From: Chaetoceros tenuissimus
Taxonomy: Eukaryota; Bacillariophyta; Thalassiosirophyceae; Chaetocerotales; Chaetocerotaceae
Assembly (NCBI GenBank): GCA_021927905.1
Contig: BLLK01000023.1
Coordinates: 620,001 to 684,000, forward strand
DNA: 64,000 bases
Direction: 5' to 3'
Shown: positions 31,104 through 44,200 of the stretch, in pieces
How positions within the stretch are numbered: position 1 is the first letter of the stretch
How the letters are laid out: each line of letters opens with the position of its first letter
The notes under the pieces: model-generated
The model's input: only the letters and a program-made list of their open reading frames with translations
Told to the model about the DNA's origin: nothing
Database searches by the model: none
Program-made: the position numbers and the translations under genes

Positions 31104-32559
31104 ATGATTCGAATCAATGCACTCCTGAATAGTAAACAGGCCATTTCAAAACTGACTTGCATACAAACTCCATCATCATCATCAATCATAAGAATTCGTA
31201 CCTACTCGTATTCGATACAACAATTTCAATCTGCTCATCCTCGAGTCCAAACTCTGAAGTTACAAAAACGATTTACAGCCAACTCATCTCGAAACAAGTC
31301 GACTCTATCTTCACCCATAGAAGAAGCAACTGAATCGAATCTACATCAATTACTACTCAAACCTCGTCGTATCCCCATTCCGAGATGGATCACACCTCGT
31401 CAAAAAACATTTAATATATCTGAATGTTTCGGTCACGTTTCATTTGTACTTGTAGGTACGTAAAAGATATACTCATCCAACAAGATTATATATGTATTTT
31501 ATGTATATATGGCTGACACATTTATTTACAGCGGCATCGTATGCTACCGATGACTTTTTACTATTGCGTAGTATGGCAGTAGCAGGATCATCCGCCATGT
31601 TGGTATTCACATACCATCATCCACACGGTAGAGTCTTGTGGCTACCCTTCCAATGGAATGCACTATTTATAGGAATCAACATTTATAGAATTGCCAAATC
31701 TCTTTATTATCAACATAAAGGTATGAATCTCAATCCGGAAATGCTTACACTCAAACAAAAATATTTTGATACCATGGACATTGTAGATTTTGCAAAATTG
31801 ATGGAGATTGCACAGGAAGAAACGTTTGAGAAAAATGATTTGGTCTGTTATCAGGGACAAAAGAATGCGTATGTGAGATTGGTTATTGAGGGGAAATTGA
31901 ATGCCATGAGGGATGGTATCAAGACGTATTCATTGGAAGAAGGGAATTTTGTCACAGAGTCAGGTTTGCATGCGGGTCTATTGTTGGATGGGACAATTGA
32001 AACGAGTTGTACCATTGTGGCTACTTCTGAGACTCCAAGTAGGTGTTTGAAGTGGAACAGGACTGAGTTGGTGGAACTTTTGAAGGCGGAAAATGGATTG
32101 AGAAGGACCTTCAAAGCTATTCTGTCGTGGGATATTGTGAGGAAACTCAAGGGACAACGGGATATTATTACCGATCATGAAATTGATGATATGGAACTGT
32201 GGACCCTAAAACGTAAGGAACAGACCGATGTCAGGTATGCTGCTCTGGTGCAGAATATTTTTACACTTCCTAGAAGTGAAGCTGCCATGAAAAAGTGTAT
32301 CTCAGAGTTGGAACATTATAGAACCATTCATCATATTGATGATGAACATCATGAAATGGCTTTGAAAAGGATTGGATTGACTTTAGAAGAATACAAGGCT
32401 GGGAAAAAGAATCCTACAGCTGTACTGGTGGATGTAGACATGGATGGTGACGACAATGTTGATGATGAAAATGAGAATAAAGTTACCACGGAGGAATATG
32501 GCAACAGGAATGCAGTGATTGCACAAGCTGTAGTTGCAAACAATGATACCGAGTCCTGA
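31104..32559 (+). CDS. Popeye-domain (POPDC-like) protein, probably mitochondrial
   Basis: Two exons, 31104-31455 and 31532-32559, with a 76-bp intron (GTACGT...TTACAG); 459 aa. The join reads FVLVAASYATDDFLLLRSM. Residues about 110-190 are hydrophobic helices (AVAGSSAMLVFTY, LPFQWNALFIGINIYRI). Next comes a cyclic-nucleotide-binding-like fold: FEKNDLVCYQGQKNAYVRLV, IEGKLNAMRDGIKTYSL, then RCLKWNRTELVELL and TFKAILSWDIVRKLKGQ. This order and spacing match Popeye proteins, which bind cAMP in animals. The N-terminus (MIRINALLNSKQAISKLTCI, then RIRTYSYSIQQF) is basic and without acids, like a mitochondrial presequence. The acidic Asp/Glu-rich tail is not family-typical. The cAMP-binding residues were not verified. 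Confidence 0.8.
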
Positions 32560-34131
32560 ATTTAGTGGAGAAAGAGAAGGCGATTTAGATTTTTGGAAGC
32601 AATAGACGATTTGAAATTTTGCTAATATCAAACATGTACAAAACAATATGTAATAGGATAACTTTTGAAAAATGTATTTTCGTTTCACTTTTTATTTCCA
32701 TATGAGCACATAACATGAGATGTAAATGTTCGAATAATGGCTGCGACGGACCCAGTGATGTTATACTCTAGAACATGAAAAGTAATGGGTGAGGAAAGGA
32801 GTAAACAATGATGCAACGCACGAAAAATATTCATGTGACGAAAGGAGGGTACGTAGTGATCATTCCTACAATCAACTACAATATGAAATATTTTCTTTCA
32901 GAACACTCTCAGAACAATTTTGTCTTCGAAATCACTAACTTGATGTAATTTATGGCTAACATAGTAAATAAGTTCTTAAAAATTGTATCCGTTGGACAAA
33001 AATTTATGAAAAAATGAAGAAGTTTTAAAGTTTTCGTTTGTTTTGCTTTTGAAGTATCATTTTTTTCTTTTTATTATACATACTTACAGTATCACATCAT
33101 ACACATGTGAAGAGGATTCAAGATCACCGTCCACTTCATAGAAGATCAAAAGAACAAAATGTGTTCGTTTCTACATTCTATAAATGAATGGAGTGATTGA
33201 TAATATGTTGTTGATGCATCATCAATCGTGCATGTTCATGCATTTTGATGAAAAAAGGAATTTGATACAATCCGAAAAGGCTTCAAAGGAATTTCTTCAC
33301 TGCACTCATCTAGATACATCGAGATGGCATGAAGAAATGAAGCGATACGAAATGAATATAAAGTATTCAATGTATGGCTGAAGAAAAGCTATCCAACCAA
33401 TACGAATTTACTATATCTATGTAACATCTACTTTGATGGAATACTTTGGGCATGCAATATCGATCAAAGACGGAAGAAAAGGAAATCAAAAAAGCAAATA
33501 TAAATTGTCGACCTTGAACAAAACTTCTTCAAAGAACAAGAAATGAAAATGGAAATGAAAATGCAGATCCAATGCAGCATCTTCAGAGAAAGGAAAGAAA
33601 AAACTTCAACTGTTGGCTTTTGAAGGTCGACACAAAGAACCTTCTAAATTTTGAGGATAGCAATAATGGTAAAGTCAACCGAGCCTGGTCTGCAAACGCC
33701 AATCAGTATCCAATTTATTCAACCATCCGATTTATCATTTTTTGCCAACAATTTTCAATCGCCAATACTAAACATATTGTTGTAGTCAAATCACTGAGAA
33801 TTGAGAATATAGATCATGAACCTTCCCAAATTTTGCGAAGCCGGATATCAACCGTTGAAGCTAAAATTCGGGATTTGTGGCTATTATCTAGCTATTTTAT
33901 ACACAAAATGACTTCGCCAATGACAAAAGATCCAGCCTATTTTGTCTTCGAAAATTTTAGCCAGCCTGGATCTCAAAAATTGCATGCCAACGCTTCAAGG
34001 TTTCCATTCCTACTCGAAGATTCTGTAATGTGCCTCTAAATTGCACATGTAATAACCTTTATCCAAATCGCTAAAGCATACAATCAATTCCGAAAATCTA
34101 TATGCATAGATACCTTTGATGACAACAAAGA
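32560..34131. other. Intergenic, no supported gene
   Basis: 1.57 kb between two plus-strand genes. Open stretches at 33184-33381 and 33572-34039 have low-complexity, AT-driven translations with no recognisable domain, and I do not call them. No TIR or tandem repeat was found. Confidence 0.3.
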
Positions 34132-35960
34132 ATGTTTGACAATCAAGAATACTATGCAGACGGAGAGGTGGCTAAGTGGAGAGATGTGTTGTACTACTTC
34201 TGGCAGCAAACAAAGACTAATGGCATATCAGTCTTTACGCACCTAAGTCTATTTGCAATTCTATCTTATACATTTGTATTAGGAACGAGCCTCTTTGGAG
34301 CCAGTACACAAATATTAGGAGGATGTGATGGAGCCAAATTATTTCTTCTCAGTACCAATCCTGTGTCGATGTTAATTGGAGGGGCTATGATCACGTGTCT
34401 ATTCCAGTCATCAACCATATCGAACCTTTTGATTGGAATTCTAGTTGCACTTTCAGCAATTGAAGTTCAAGATGCCGTCTACTTCAGCATGGGTGCTAAT
34501 ATTGGAAACTCTGTTACCAGCACAATTATTTCTTTGGCACATCTCAACAACAAAAATCTTTTAGAGCGTGCTGTTGCTGGATCCAGTGTGAATACAATCT
34601 ACTACGTGTTCACCTTGTGTCTTCTATTTCCACTTGAGTTAGGTTGTGGAGCACTTAGAAGATTAGGAGAAGCTGTAGCTCCGGAAACTGTCAACTTTTC
34701 TTATCCATGGGCAGGTTTGAATCAACTCATTATTGTTCCAGTGACAAACTTTCTCATTGTACCAAACACTGTAAGTCATTAATTGATTTCTCTATGTCTG
34801 AAATTTCTGTGATAAATAAAGATGATGGTCTGACCTTTTTCATTGCTCAACAGGTTTACTCAGCATCTATCATGGCAGGTGCAGTAGACAACTGTCAAGC
34901 GAATTACCCAACGGCATGTGTGAATGATGAAGTTTCCTTCCAGTCCTGTACAACTGGATTCATCGGCTGTGACCCAGAGAGCGGGAGGTGCCCTGCTTTC
35001 TTCCACGAAGGATCTACAATGGCAAAGGATATGCAATGGGCAGCACTTGCAATGTTTATTGCACTTGTAACCATTTTGCTGAGTCTATGGGGGATCATCG
35101 GTCTCATCAACAAAATGCTCCTGAATACACCTATCGAGGTTATTGCCAAAATGACTACACACAACAATTATGTCTTGATGTTCCTCGGATGTGGAGCTAG
35201 TGTACTTTTCAACAATTCTTCAATTGTTGAAACTTCCATTCTTCCGTTTGTATCTTCAGGTATTCTTGAGTTGGAACAAATGTTCCCATGGTGTCTAGGT
35301 TCTAATTTTGGTATTGCTTTGGCAAACTTCTTCTTTGCACTCAGTTTGGGGAACCAGGCATACATGGCTGTAGCAATTGCAAACCTCGCATTTAATGTGA
35401 TTGGTACTTTGATCTGGTACCCTATTCCATATATGCGGGAATTCCCAATAAATTCTGCTCTCATTGTGGGCATTATTACACGTATGTGGCGATATGTTTG
35501 CGTAGTCTACTTTGGATTGGCGTTTATTGTATTCCCACTGCTTCTATTTGGAATTGGACATTTGCTTTACGGAACCAAAAAGTCAAGTGTTGGCTTTGGA
35601 TGGACTCTAGTTGGAGTTATTCTCCTTGTTCTGTTACACTTATCTTATGGTTGGTTCTTCAAAGGAGGAAGAGAATCATTCATTGAATTCTTCGAAGAAC
35701 CATCTGATGACGACGAGTATGATGTTTCTGTTGATGAGAACACATACGATGACTACGATACTGAAGACGATGTGTCTTCGATAGGTTTCCAAGAAGCTAG
35801 AGTCCGAAAGTCCAAATCGAAAAGGAATTCAAACAGGGGGCTCAACAAAGTACGTCCTCATGCAGCTGCGCCTCCACCAGAGAGGAAACGCCTCATCAAA
35901 AATACAGGGTTGGATAAAGACAACTGTTGCTGTGCAGATCCTACTTTCTTGGGAGCATAA
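34132..35960 (+). CDS. Sodium/phosphate cotransporter, SLC34 (type II NaPi) family
   Basis: Two exons, 34132-34770 and 34854-35960, with an 83-bp intron (GTAAGT...CAACAG); 581 aa. The first inverted repeat has the QSS motif as CLFQSSTISNLLIGILVA and SMGANIGNSVTSTI. The second repeat has CGASVLFNNSSIVETSILPF and CLGSNFGIALANF, with NNSS where animal proteins have QSS(S). A large Cys-containing loop between the repeats (DNCQANYPTACVNDE...CTTGFIGC) matches the extracellular loop of SLC34. The C-terminal tail is acidic, then basic, and ends in a Cys cluster (NCCCADP). It imports phosphate with Na+ at the plasma membrane; in diatoms such genes often respond to phosphate limitation (inference here). 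Confidence 0.93.
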
Positions 35961-36106
35961 AGATTCTGATTCCTTTCCCCCTACGCCTACTTACATATTA
36001 TTATATTCAAATGTGATGTCCAAATAGAGACAAGTGATTCTTCATGGGATAGTCTATGGTTTTGATAAAAAATTAAAAAATGTTTAATAGAATTTACACT
36101 GTTTAC

Positions 36107-39100
36107 CTAAGTAGATTCATCCTCCATCATTTTTTGAAAAGAATCCCTCCATATCTTTGCATCTTTCTCTGCCTCGATACGTTTCTTTTTCTCTTCTTCC
36201 AGTTGCTGTTTCATCTGCAGTAACTCTCGTTCTAACTGAGATTTTTCCTCTTCATGAGCTTTTTGTTCTATCTTGCTTAGTTCTGATATTCTTGCTATTT
36301 CAAGCTCTGCTGCTACTCTCATCGAAATTGCATTTGATAGTTGCTTACATAGTTCCATGAGCTCCTCCTCAACATTTTGGACCATTCTCTTCTCAATCTT
36401 AGAAAGACTGTTGATATCTGGGATTGTTTCCTGTCCTAGGAAAAAGGCAGCAGCAGGAGCACTATTCTTATCATTTGACTCTTCAATGTACTTTAACTTT
36501 GATTCAAGATTATCAATTCTTTTCAAATGCATGTCCATTTCATGTGTGTGAAGAACACTGGATGATACAAGCATGCTATGGGAATCATCTCTTTGTGATA
36601 GTGCAGATGATAATGCATTCAAAAGTATCTTGTTTGATTCTCGTATTTGATTGAATGTATGATTACTCTTGAAATTATCAGATGTAGAAGTTTCTGAACA
36701 CGAAGGTATGGAAGAAATTTTAATCAATTTCGAAATAAGATTCTCACTTCGGGAAATTGCTTGCTCGCACTTGTGCAAATCTGTCAGCAATATTTCTTGT
36801 GAGATATCTTCTCCCGTGTCTTCTTTATGGTCAGAAGATTTCTCCTCTACTTCGAGTTCTACTACCTCAAGAATGTCGTTACTCAAATCGAGAAAATCAG
36901 CTACTGCATGGAGTAGTTTCTTTGGTAGTGGTGACAGAGTCAATGCCTCAAGGAAAGATGATACTGAAGAAGCTATCAAAAAATTTTAACATGTTGAGGA
37001 TTCCTGGATAAAAGTGGTATAAGTTGAAGCTACTTATTGTACTTACCAATCAGATCAAGATCTAGATCGTCACTCTCTTGAGACTTATGTTGAAGCGCTG
37101 GAAAATCCAAAAACGCTTTCAGAATCAAACCACTTGAAGAAGCCTGTGACATTAATTTTGCAATACTTTGCTTCTCCAGAAGACTAATCTCGATGGAATT
37201 TTGTATTGAGAATGATAGGGACGTCACCGTCGTGAAGAGTGCCATGATATTTGGGAGAGACTTGACAACAGTATTTTCTAGACTGGATTCCTTTTTAGAC
37301 ATAGTCTTACGGGTGAAATGAATTTCAAAATGAAGATCTAAGGGTAATGGTGTGTCCCTTTCTTGTGCGTTGTCCACTGAAGACGATTTTTGGAGCACAT
37401 GTACTTCAAAATTCCATACTCCTGGTATGCTCGTCAACGAAGTGTCTTCTTTGGTTAAAGGCTCTTTTTTGGCAGGCTCCACATCTACAGTTGTCAAGTT
37501 CTTTATTCGTAGCTGCTCTACATCTGTTGATGCGTCGATGCCATTTGACTTTCGTGCAAATGTCTTCTTCTCTATCTTCATGTTCTTCACGTTCTCATTC
37601 ATATTTTTGACATTATTTTTCAAAGTAGACTTCATCATATTCATTCTATCTCGAAATTTGTTGCCACGTTTAAACAGATTTTGGCTCCCTTCTTCCGGTT
37701 GATAATGGTTTCCTTCCTCAGGTTCTACATAATCCTCCGAAAGGGTGTGAGTCTGCTCCAATCCATGCATGCTGTCCGATGCCGACATTGCATCTTGGTT
37801 CATTGACTGGTCTACTTCAGAAATATCATCATCAAAAGTAACATGTAAGCTCAAAAGATCCTCGTTGCTATTCAATTTCTCAATAGCACCTACAGACTCT
37901 GCGGTACTTAGCCTTGACCGCTGAGGTATATCTGACGACTCAGCTGTACTCAATCTGGATCGTTGAGCGACTTCATGAAGCTCCTTTGGTGTGACCTGCT
38001 TTAGCATCGAAATCCATTTCTCATAATCCGAAGAAGAAGGAGCTATGAAAAATGTCCTTTTCCCATTCATCTCTACAATCGAAAATGCCCTACTGAAAAT
38101 ATGTTTGGCTCCACTTCCTCTAACACTTTTAAGAATTGCGCCATTCAAATTAATCATCATTCGTGGTAATACCTATGGACAAAATGTTATAAGCATTTGA
38201 TCATTGATACTTAAAAACAAATAGAAGATGACTTACTCTATTTGAATCTTGGAAGGCAATAAGGTGGTGATCTCTAAGTACAACGAAATAACTCCAAAAT
38301 GCTGTAGACGACGTAAATCTTTGACCTGTAAAAGAAGTTGCGTTTATTCGTAGCATTCCACTCATATCATGGTTTACTAGTGATAAAGCCGACAGGCGCT
38401 CTACCTCAGATTTGAATAGCATCTTCTGCAATGATTGAATTTCCTCATTGGAAGCAGAAGAGAGTTTCTCTGTTTTTGTTTGAGCTTGTTTAGTTAGTGT
38501 CTGACGAGTAGTCTTGAGAATATTGGATACTTTAGGCAGCTCTTTCTTCGAGTGGTCAAGTAAAAGTGTAGAAGGAGATTCATGATTTTTAGACACATCC
38601 TTGGGAGATTTCTGTCTAAGTGTCCCATTCACAAACATCAAAACTGTCTCCCCTTTACCTTTTATGTAGGTAAAAGTTTCTTGCCATTTAGGAAGCATTT
38701 GTATGTTCTTTATTTTGAGGAAACAACTTTCCATCCCCCCTTCCAAAGAGTTTGGATGGAGATAAATTTTGTTTCTTGATGTTGGAAGAATGGTTTCGAC
38801 TTCAGTACTATCGCGCTGTAACGATATCTTCTGCGTGATTGCTAAGGAGTGATGAAAACCAGGACTTTGATCTTGGACGCATTTGTTCCAGTGCTTTTCA
38901 TAAGCATTTGGGGTAGAACCGTTTCTTGAAAAGCCACTGTGTATCTTCAAAGCTTCGCAAGTATACTTTATAGATTCTTCAGGTTGTACATGATGATGTA
39001 GAATAAGATCCATCTGTGTTGCCAAAATATCAAAATGTAAGAATTGAATTGATCTTGGTTCCATAAAGAGAATCTTGGATAAAATGTGCAGCCTGAAATC

Positions 39101-41172
39101 ATCATCATTGTCTAGCAAAACTGAGCTAAAGTCAATCTTTGGTATCGAATACCCCCAATCTTCTTGCGCGATTGTTCCAATTAATTCTTCCAGTGCCTTT
39201 TCAAGTACAACACTGAATCTAACTTCGCCACTGTCTGCAACAACTTGAGTAAGCACTGCTCCAGGCGTTAGGTCTTTCTCAAATCGGAACCCAAGGCAAT
39301 GGTGACTATCATCTTCACTTTCATGCCCAAGTCGAAAGATATCATTCATATTATTGTTGTGAATGGATGGTATGATTCCCTTCATCGATCGTACAGTTCC
39401 TTTTGCCAAAATGTAGGATTCTGTAGACATCTTTTTATTGGGAAAGAAATAAGCTCCAAAATCGACACTCCTTGTATTGAATTGAAGAATGGAATGTAGA
39501 GGTCCATTCTCACTTTCAAGATTATATCTATGGAGATTGAGGTCAAAACTATCACAGCTAAATCTTGTAGTAATATTGCAAGACGCTATCGTCTCTTTCA
39601 TTAAGCCAGATAGCTCATGAGAGGATTGGAAGAGTGATTGTGCCTCCAACTCCAAGAAAGGTCGCAACCTAGATAACCCACATGCGACTAGCCCTGGCTC
39701 AACATTCATCTGTATATTCTGTACTAGATTTGTCACAAAAACATGATGCAATGCACCATTCACAATATCTTTGGATGTCTCCAAACTGATTCCTTGGAAA
39801 AGCTTATCAAGTTTCATCACTTCAATTTTCTCAAACATAGGAACATAGGGACAGTATATGATGGATGCATCTGAAAGAACTATTTTCATCCTAGCTACCT
39901 GTGTCAATTTGGTGTCAGAGTATTTGTCATCGGTTTGCTCATTCATGCCTAGTCTCAATTCATCCGTGAGAAACATTCGAGGTAATGAAGGTGACATTAC
40001 AAATTGTAATTCTGAAAAATTGATGTCGTATCCACCATCTTTGATTGACTTTGGCGTGGTAATTGGGATATGCAAACAAGTATCGTAGGTAATAACTGTA
40101 ATATCAGCATTTTGAAGAGAAAATTTCGAAAGCAGTGATGTTGCCGGACGATGAATCGCATTGCTAATATCAACTGTTGAAGCTTCTGTCTGCCAATCAC
40201 AATTCAACCATCGGGGTTCGATATCACGAATACAAACCTGCATCGCTTTAAATATTCGAGTACAAACATCAATATTTGCAACAATATCCAAGTTATTGAA
40301 ACCAACTTCATTGGATATTGTAAACATACTAGAAGAAGACAATAGCTTCTCCTTTCCCTTGACTCCAAGTAATAATTTCATACCAAAGGCTTGAATAGGA
40401 AAGGTAGATCTAAAATCTTCTGGATCACTTCGAACATTAGTTTTTTCAAAGAATGGAAAAATTTCTTCAGGTGAAGTCTCCTTGGAAGGATCATATTCTT
40501 TGTCATTCCGATGACCTCCATGCATGATATGAGTTGTGGTTTCTCCTCGTTTCTCATGTATGTTGATGTATGCTAATGAAGTTTGTAGACAGCAACCTAG
40601 GTCTCTGGATCCATTTTTAGGCGCAATCACCTCCGCCACAAATCCATTCATGTTAATTTGCAAATATTCATTCTTGACATCTGGATAATTGAATCGAATA
40701 CGCATTTGATTGACAGCCATGGTGAGTGCAATCTTTTCAAACACAATCAATCCTGCTGGTAAAATCAACACAGGCCAAATTTCCTTTTGTGCAACATCAT
40801 CTTCTTCATCGCTGAGTGAATCATCTGACGCATAGGCATCAGGAATCATTTCTTCCTTGTCAACTCCATTAGTAGAAACTACATCATTTTGTTTTTCTAC
40901 ATGTTGCTTTTGAGGTTTACTTGCATCACTGGAAGCAAACGGATCGACAAAGGACTCCTTCTTAAAACAAGCTTGAACTCCAAGTAAAAAGTGAATCAAA
41001 ACATGTATTACCCCCGCATCTAACTGTATCTCCACATTACTCAAGGATGCATCAACTTGAACAGCCAAAATCTGATTATTCTTGATACCCCGATGCAAAC
41101 AAATATGTGCCTGCATCTGTACTTGCGACATGAGTCTCGTACCAGTCATGAACGAATCTCTCGCTGACATGT
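36107..41172 (-). CDS. PH-domain, VPS13-like large protein (5' end lost in gap)
   Basis: Three visible exons: 38237-41172 (running into the gap), 37047-38172 and 36107-36972, with introns of 64 and 74 bp; about 1640 aa are visible. A PH domain is split by the first intron: SGMLRINATSFTG...FWSYFVVLRDHHLIAFQDSNR, then LPRMMINLNGAILKS...RTFFIAPSSSDYEKWISML. The upstream part is beta-rich (LSNVEIQLDAGVIHVLIHFL, IVFEKIALTMAVNQMRIRF) and reads like the repeating RBG/chorein modules of VPS13-type lipid-transfer proteins. That assignment is moderate. The last exon ends in a coiled coil (KSQLERELLQMKQQLEEEKK). VPS13-type proteins move lipids at organelle contacts. The N-terminus is missing. Confidence 0.6.
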
Positions 41173-41272
41173 NNNNNNNNNNNNNNNNNNNNNNNNNNNN
41201 NNNNNNNNNNNNNNNNNNNNNNNNNNNNNNNNNNNNNNNNNNNNNNNNNNNNNNNNNNNNNNNNNNNNNNNN
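41173..41272. other. Assembly gap (100 N)
   Basis: Exactly 100 N, the conventional size for a gap of unknown length. A different minus-strand gene is cut off on each side, so the gap must hide the 3' end of the lectin-like gene and the 5' end of the PH-domain gene. Alternatively the join may be wrong. Confidence 0.95.
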
Positions 41273-44200
41273 TGACTGAGCCTCCGTTGAAAATACCATT
41301 TGTATTTCCATCAATTGCAAGGGATGCTCCTCTTGGAACAATATTGTAGGTACTTGATTGAGTAGCTATGGCTCCATTGGTGCTCAGTGCAACATTTATC
41401 GGCGGGCACTCTACATGAAACAAGGGTAGCATCCAGTGTTAGTACTAAACGTGAATTTGGAGAAAGGCAAACCAATCAAACAATGTGTGAAGTTATAATA
41501 CTAACCAACATAAGGTGTACAAGTCATGCCATCTATCGGCGAACTAGATTCATAGACTGCCGGCATACCCCATTCACAGGAGCCATCATTCCAGTAACCT
41601 GTACTTCCGATTCTTAAGCAATCTCCAATGCCACCGCCATTATCAGGTTCACCAGATGACCAATTGGAATATGATGCAACATAACCATCTGAGAGTACCC
41701 ATGTGCCTTCGTTGTCGATGTCATTCCCTCCAATCCAGTAAGTATGTGGAGTTTTGAACGACTGAACCTTTGCATTTTGCTCACTACAACGTATTGCAAC
41801 CAGTCTTCCTCCATTACTCGAAGCAACTTGTGCACTAGCACTAAATGAAAGAAGCTGCGACTGAAGACAAATATATCCTGCAGGGTCAGGAGTTGTAGGC
41901 GAAGATGTCGGTAGAGGTGTGGGTGCTTTTGTCGGCTATTACATGAAGTAAACGAAATATCATAAGATTCGGAAACACACAAAGTATATAAAGACGAAGA
42001 GAATGGACTTACGCTTGATGTTGGAGTAGAAGTGGGAGCGGGTGTGGGTGCTTTTGTGGGCTAAAATAAGAGATGTAAAATGAGATTTACCATATAATAT
42101 TTCAAGCGATATCACTTCACTCAAAGCCAACTTGCAATAAAGTACTTACACTTGATGTTGGTGAAGATGTTGGACTGACGGTTTGAATATTCGAAGGACT
42201 GGCAACAGTCCATTCATATATCTTCAAATTCGCTCTCCATGGTCGCCAATAGAATCTTGAAATAGCCACATTGTAATTAGCAATTGATGCTACCTCTTCT
42301 TCATTGATGTAGAATTTGATGGTGCCAAGCTTGCGCTCGATTTTGAAGTAAAAGAGGTTATCATGATGAGTTCCTTTATTCGATTGTACAAAACCAGTAA
42401 TAAAAGCGGAATTGGAATGGGTGAAAAGATGGTTGACAATTTGATAACTGCTTCCATCAAATCCGAAATTGTCAAGGTCATTGATGAAAAATGAAGCAGC
42501 CGATCCACTTCCATCTACTTTTAACTTAGCTAACATGAGGAAATCATCGTTTGCACCAATTGGAAGGTTGTATACATTCCAATTATCTGCACTTGTCGCA
42601 GTAGTACTGCCAGGTACACTAAGGTATGCTCCAGTTGTATCAGATTGCGTTACTAGATTGTTGTTGCGAAAAAGTGTGTCTGATGTTTGTATACCATTTT
42701 CTACAATCTTGACTGTATCCTGACACCCTTTAGAAAACAAAACACGCACAATGGTAAACAATATGAACCAAATTCCATTACAACGAGAGAAATTAGAATG
42801 AGTACTTACCAACATATGGAGCACACTGTAAGCCAGGTATTTCAAAAGTTGATTCAAATATTGAACCCCTTAACCTTCCACATTCAACATCATTCCAATT
42901 TCCATTAGCTTTAATTACCACGCAATTTTCCACATCAGAACCGTCAGGGTGACCTGGAGCCCAGTTTGAATAAGTCACCGCATTGCCATCTGGCAAAACC
43001 CACACGCCTTCATTGTCAACATCTGTACCTCCAATATATACATTTAGATCTCTTGTCAAAGAGTGCACAGCAATTTGCTGCGCACTGCAACGTATGGACA
43101 CTAAATTAGCACCTGTCTGTGTAGTTACAGCCGCTTTAACACTCTCAGTGTATGTGCGTGGATTACTATCTAAACAGATGTAACCTGCTGAAACAGGGGA
43201 TAGCTGGAAACTCTTTAGATTCATGATTCCCCCATTTGAAGAAGTGCCCTTGAAAGTCAATTGATCAATACCATAGCTAGCCTTGATCGGGATTTCCACT
43301 GTGACGAAAGTACCCCAACTGCCTGTGCTTGCTGGTGAATATGTACCAATGATTTCACCAGTCTGATAATCACCCTTCCGGATCTCAAATGAACCACCAG
43401 TAGTACCCATCTTTGCATATATGATCTCAATGCTGTTGGCTCCTGACCCAAAATCAATAGGGCTGTATGTGAAGTAGTCACCATTATTGAAGCTTCCAAT
43501 GATGTCACCAGAGGCGAATACTCCTGAAGATGTGCTCACTTCAGTTGCAGAGAGAGTGGTATATGGTGTATACCTCTCGGAGAGGTCAATCAATTCATAA
43601 GAAATCAAATGTATCGTTGCAGTTGTTTCCGAAGTAGTAAAGGTCAAAGAGTTTACTCCAGACAACTGGACTGTGTTATCAAATGGAATCAACATAGTTT
43701 TGTTGCTTACATCTACCCACGTGTTTGTCCCAACAGGAGTAAACTCAGCAATAGTGGTACCAGATGTATCGCCCAGTTTGACTTCCACTGAGCCAGAACT
43801 ATTTACTTCGCCATTAGCATAAGTTATTTTGATTCCTTTGACGTTGTTGGTAGACCCAAAGTTAACATTATCGAAAGTAATGTGACTGTTTTCGTCTCCA
43901 AGAAGATATGGATCTTGCGATGGATTTGAAGAGGGACTGAGTGATGGTAAATCGGACGGGCTTGACGAAGGACTATTCGACGGCACTAAAGACGGACTAC
44001 TTGAACCAATCATGAAGCTTATCTGCTTTGCAATAGCACCAGTTATATCTCCAATAACATTACTACTACTGATTGTCGAACCATCTCCAAAAGTGCCTCC
44101 ATTGTTTGTTCCTACAGAGTATACCGAATCATCATGAAATACAGCATGGCCTGTGTATTCACCAACATGCACTGATAGAAGATTTTTCCTAGTTATGTTA

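Noticed and set aside
33572-34039. 155-codon open stretch upstream of the phosphate transporter
   Set aside because: The translation has no domain or signal, composition is AT-driven, and no splice connection to the transporter was seen.
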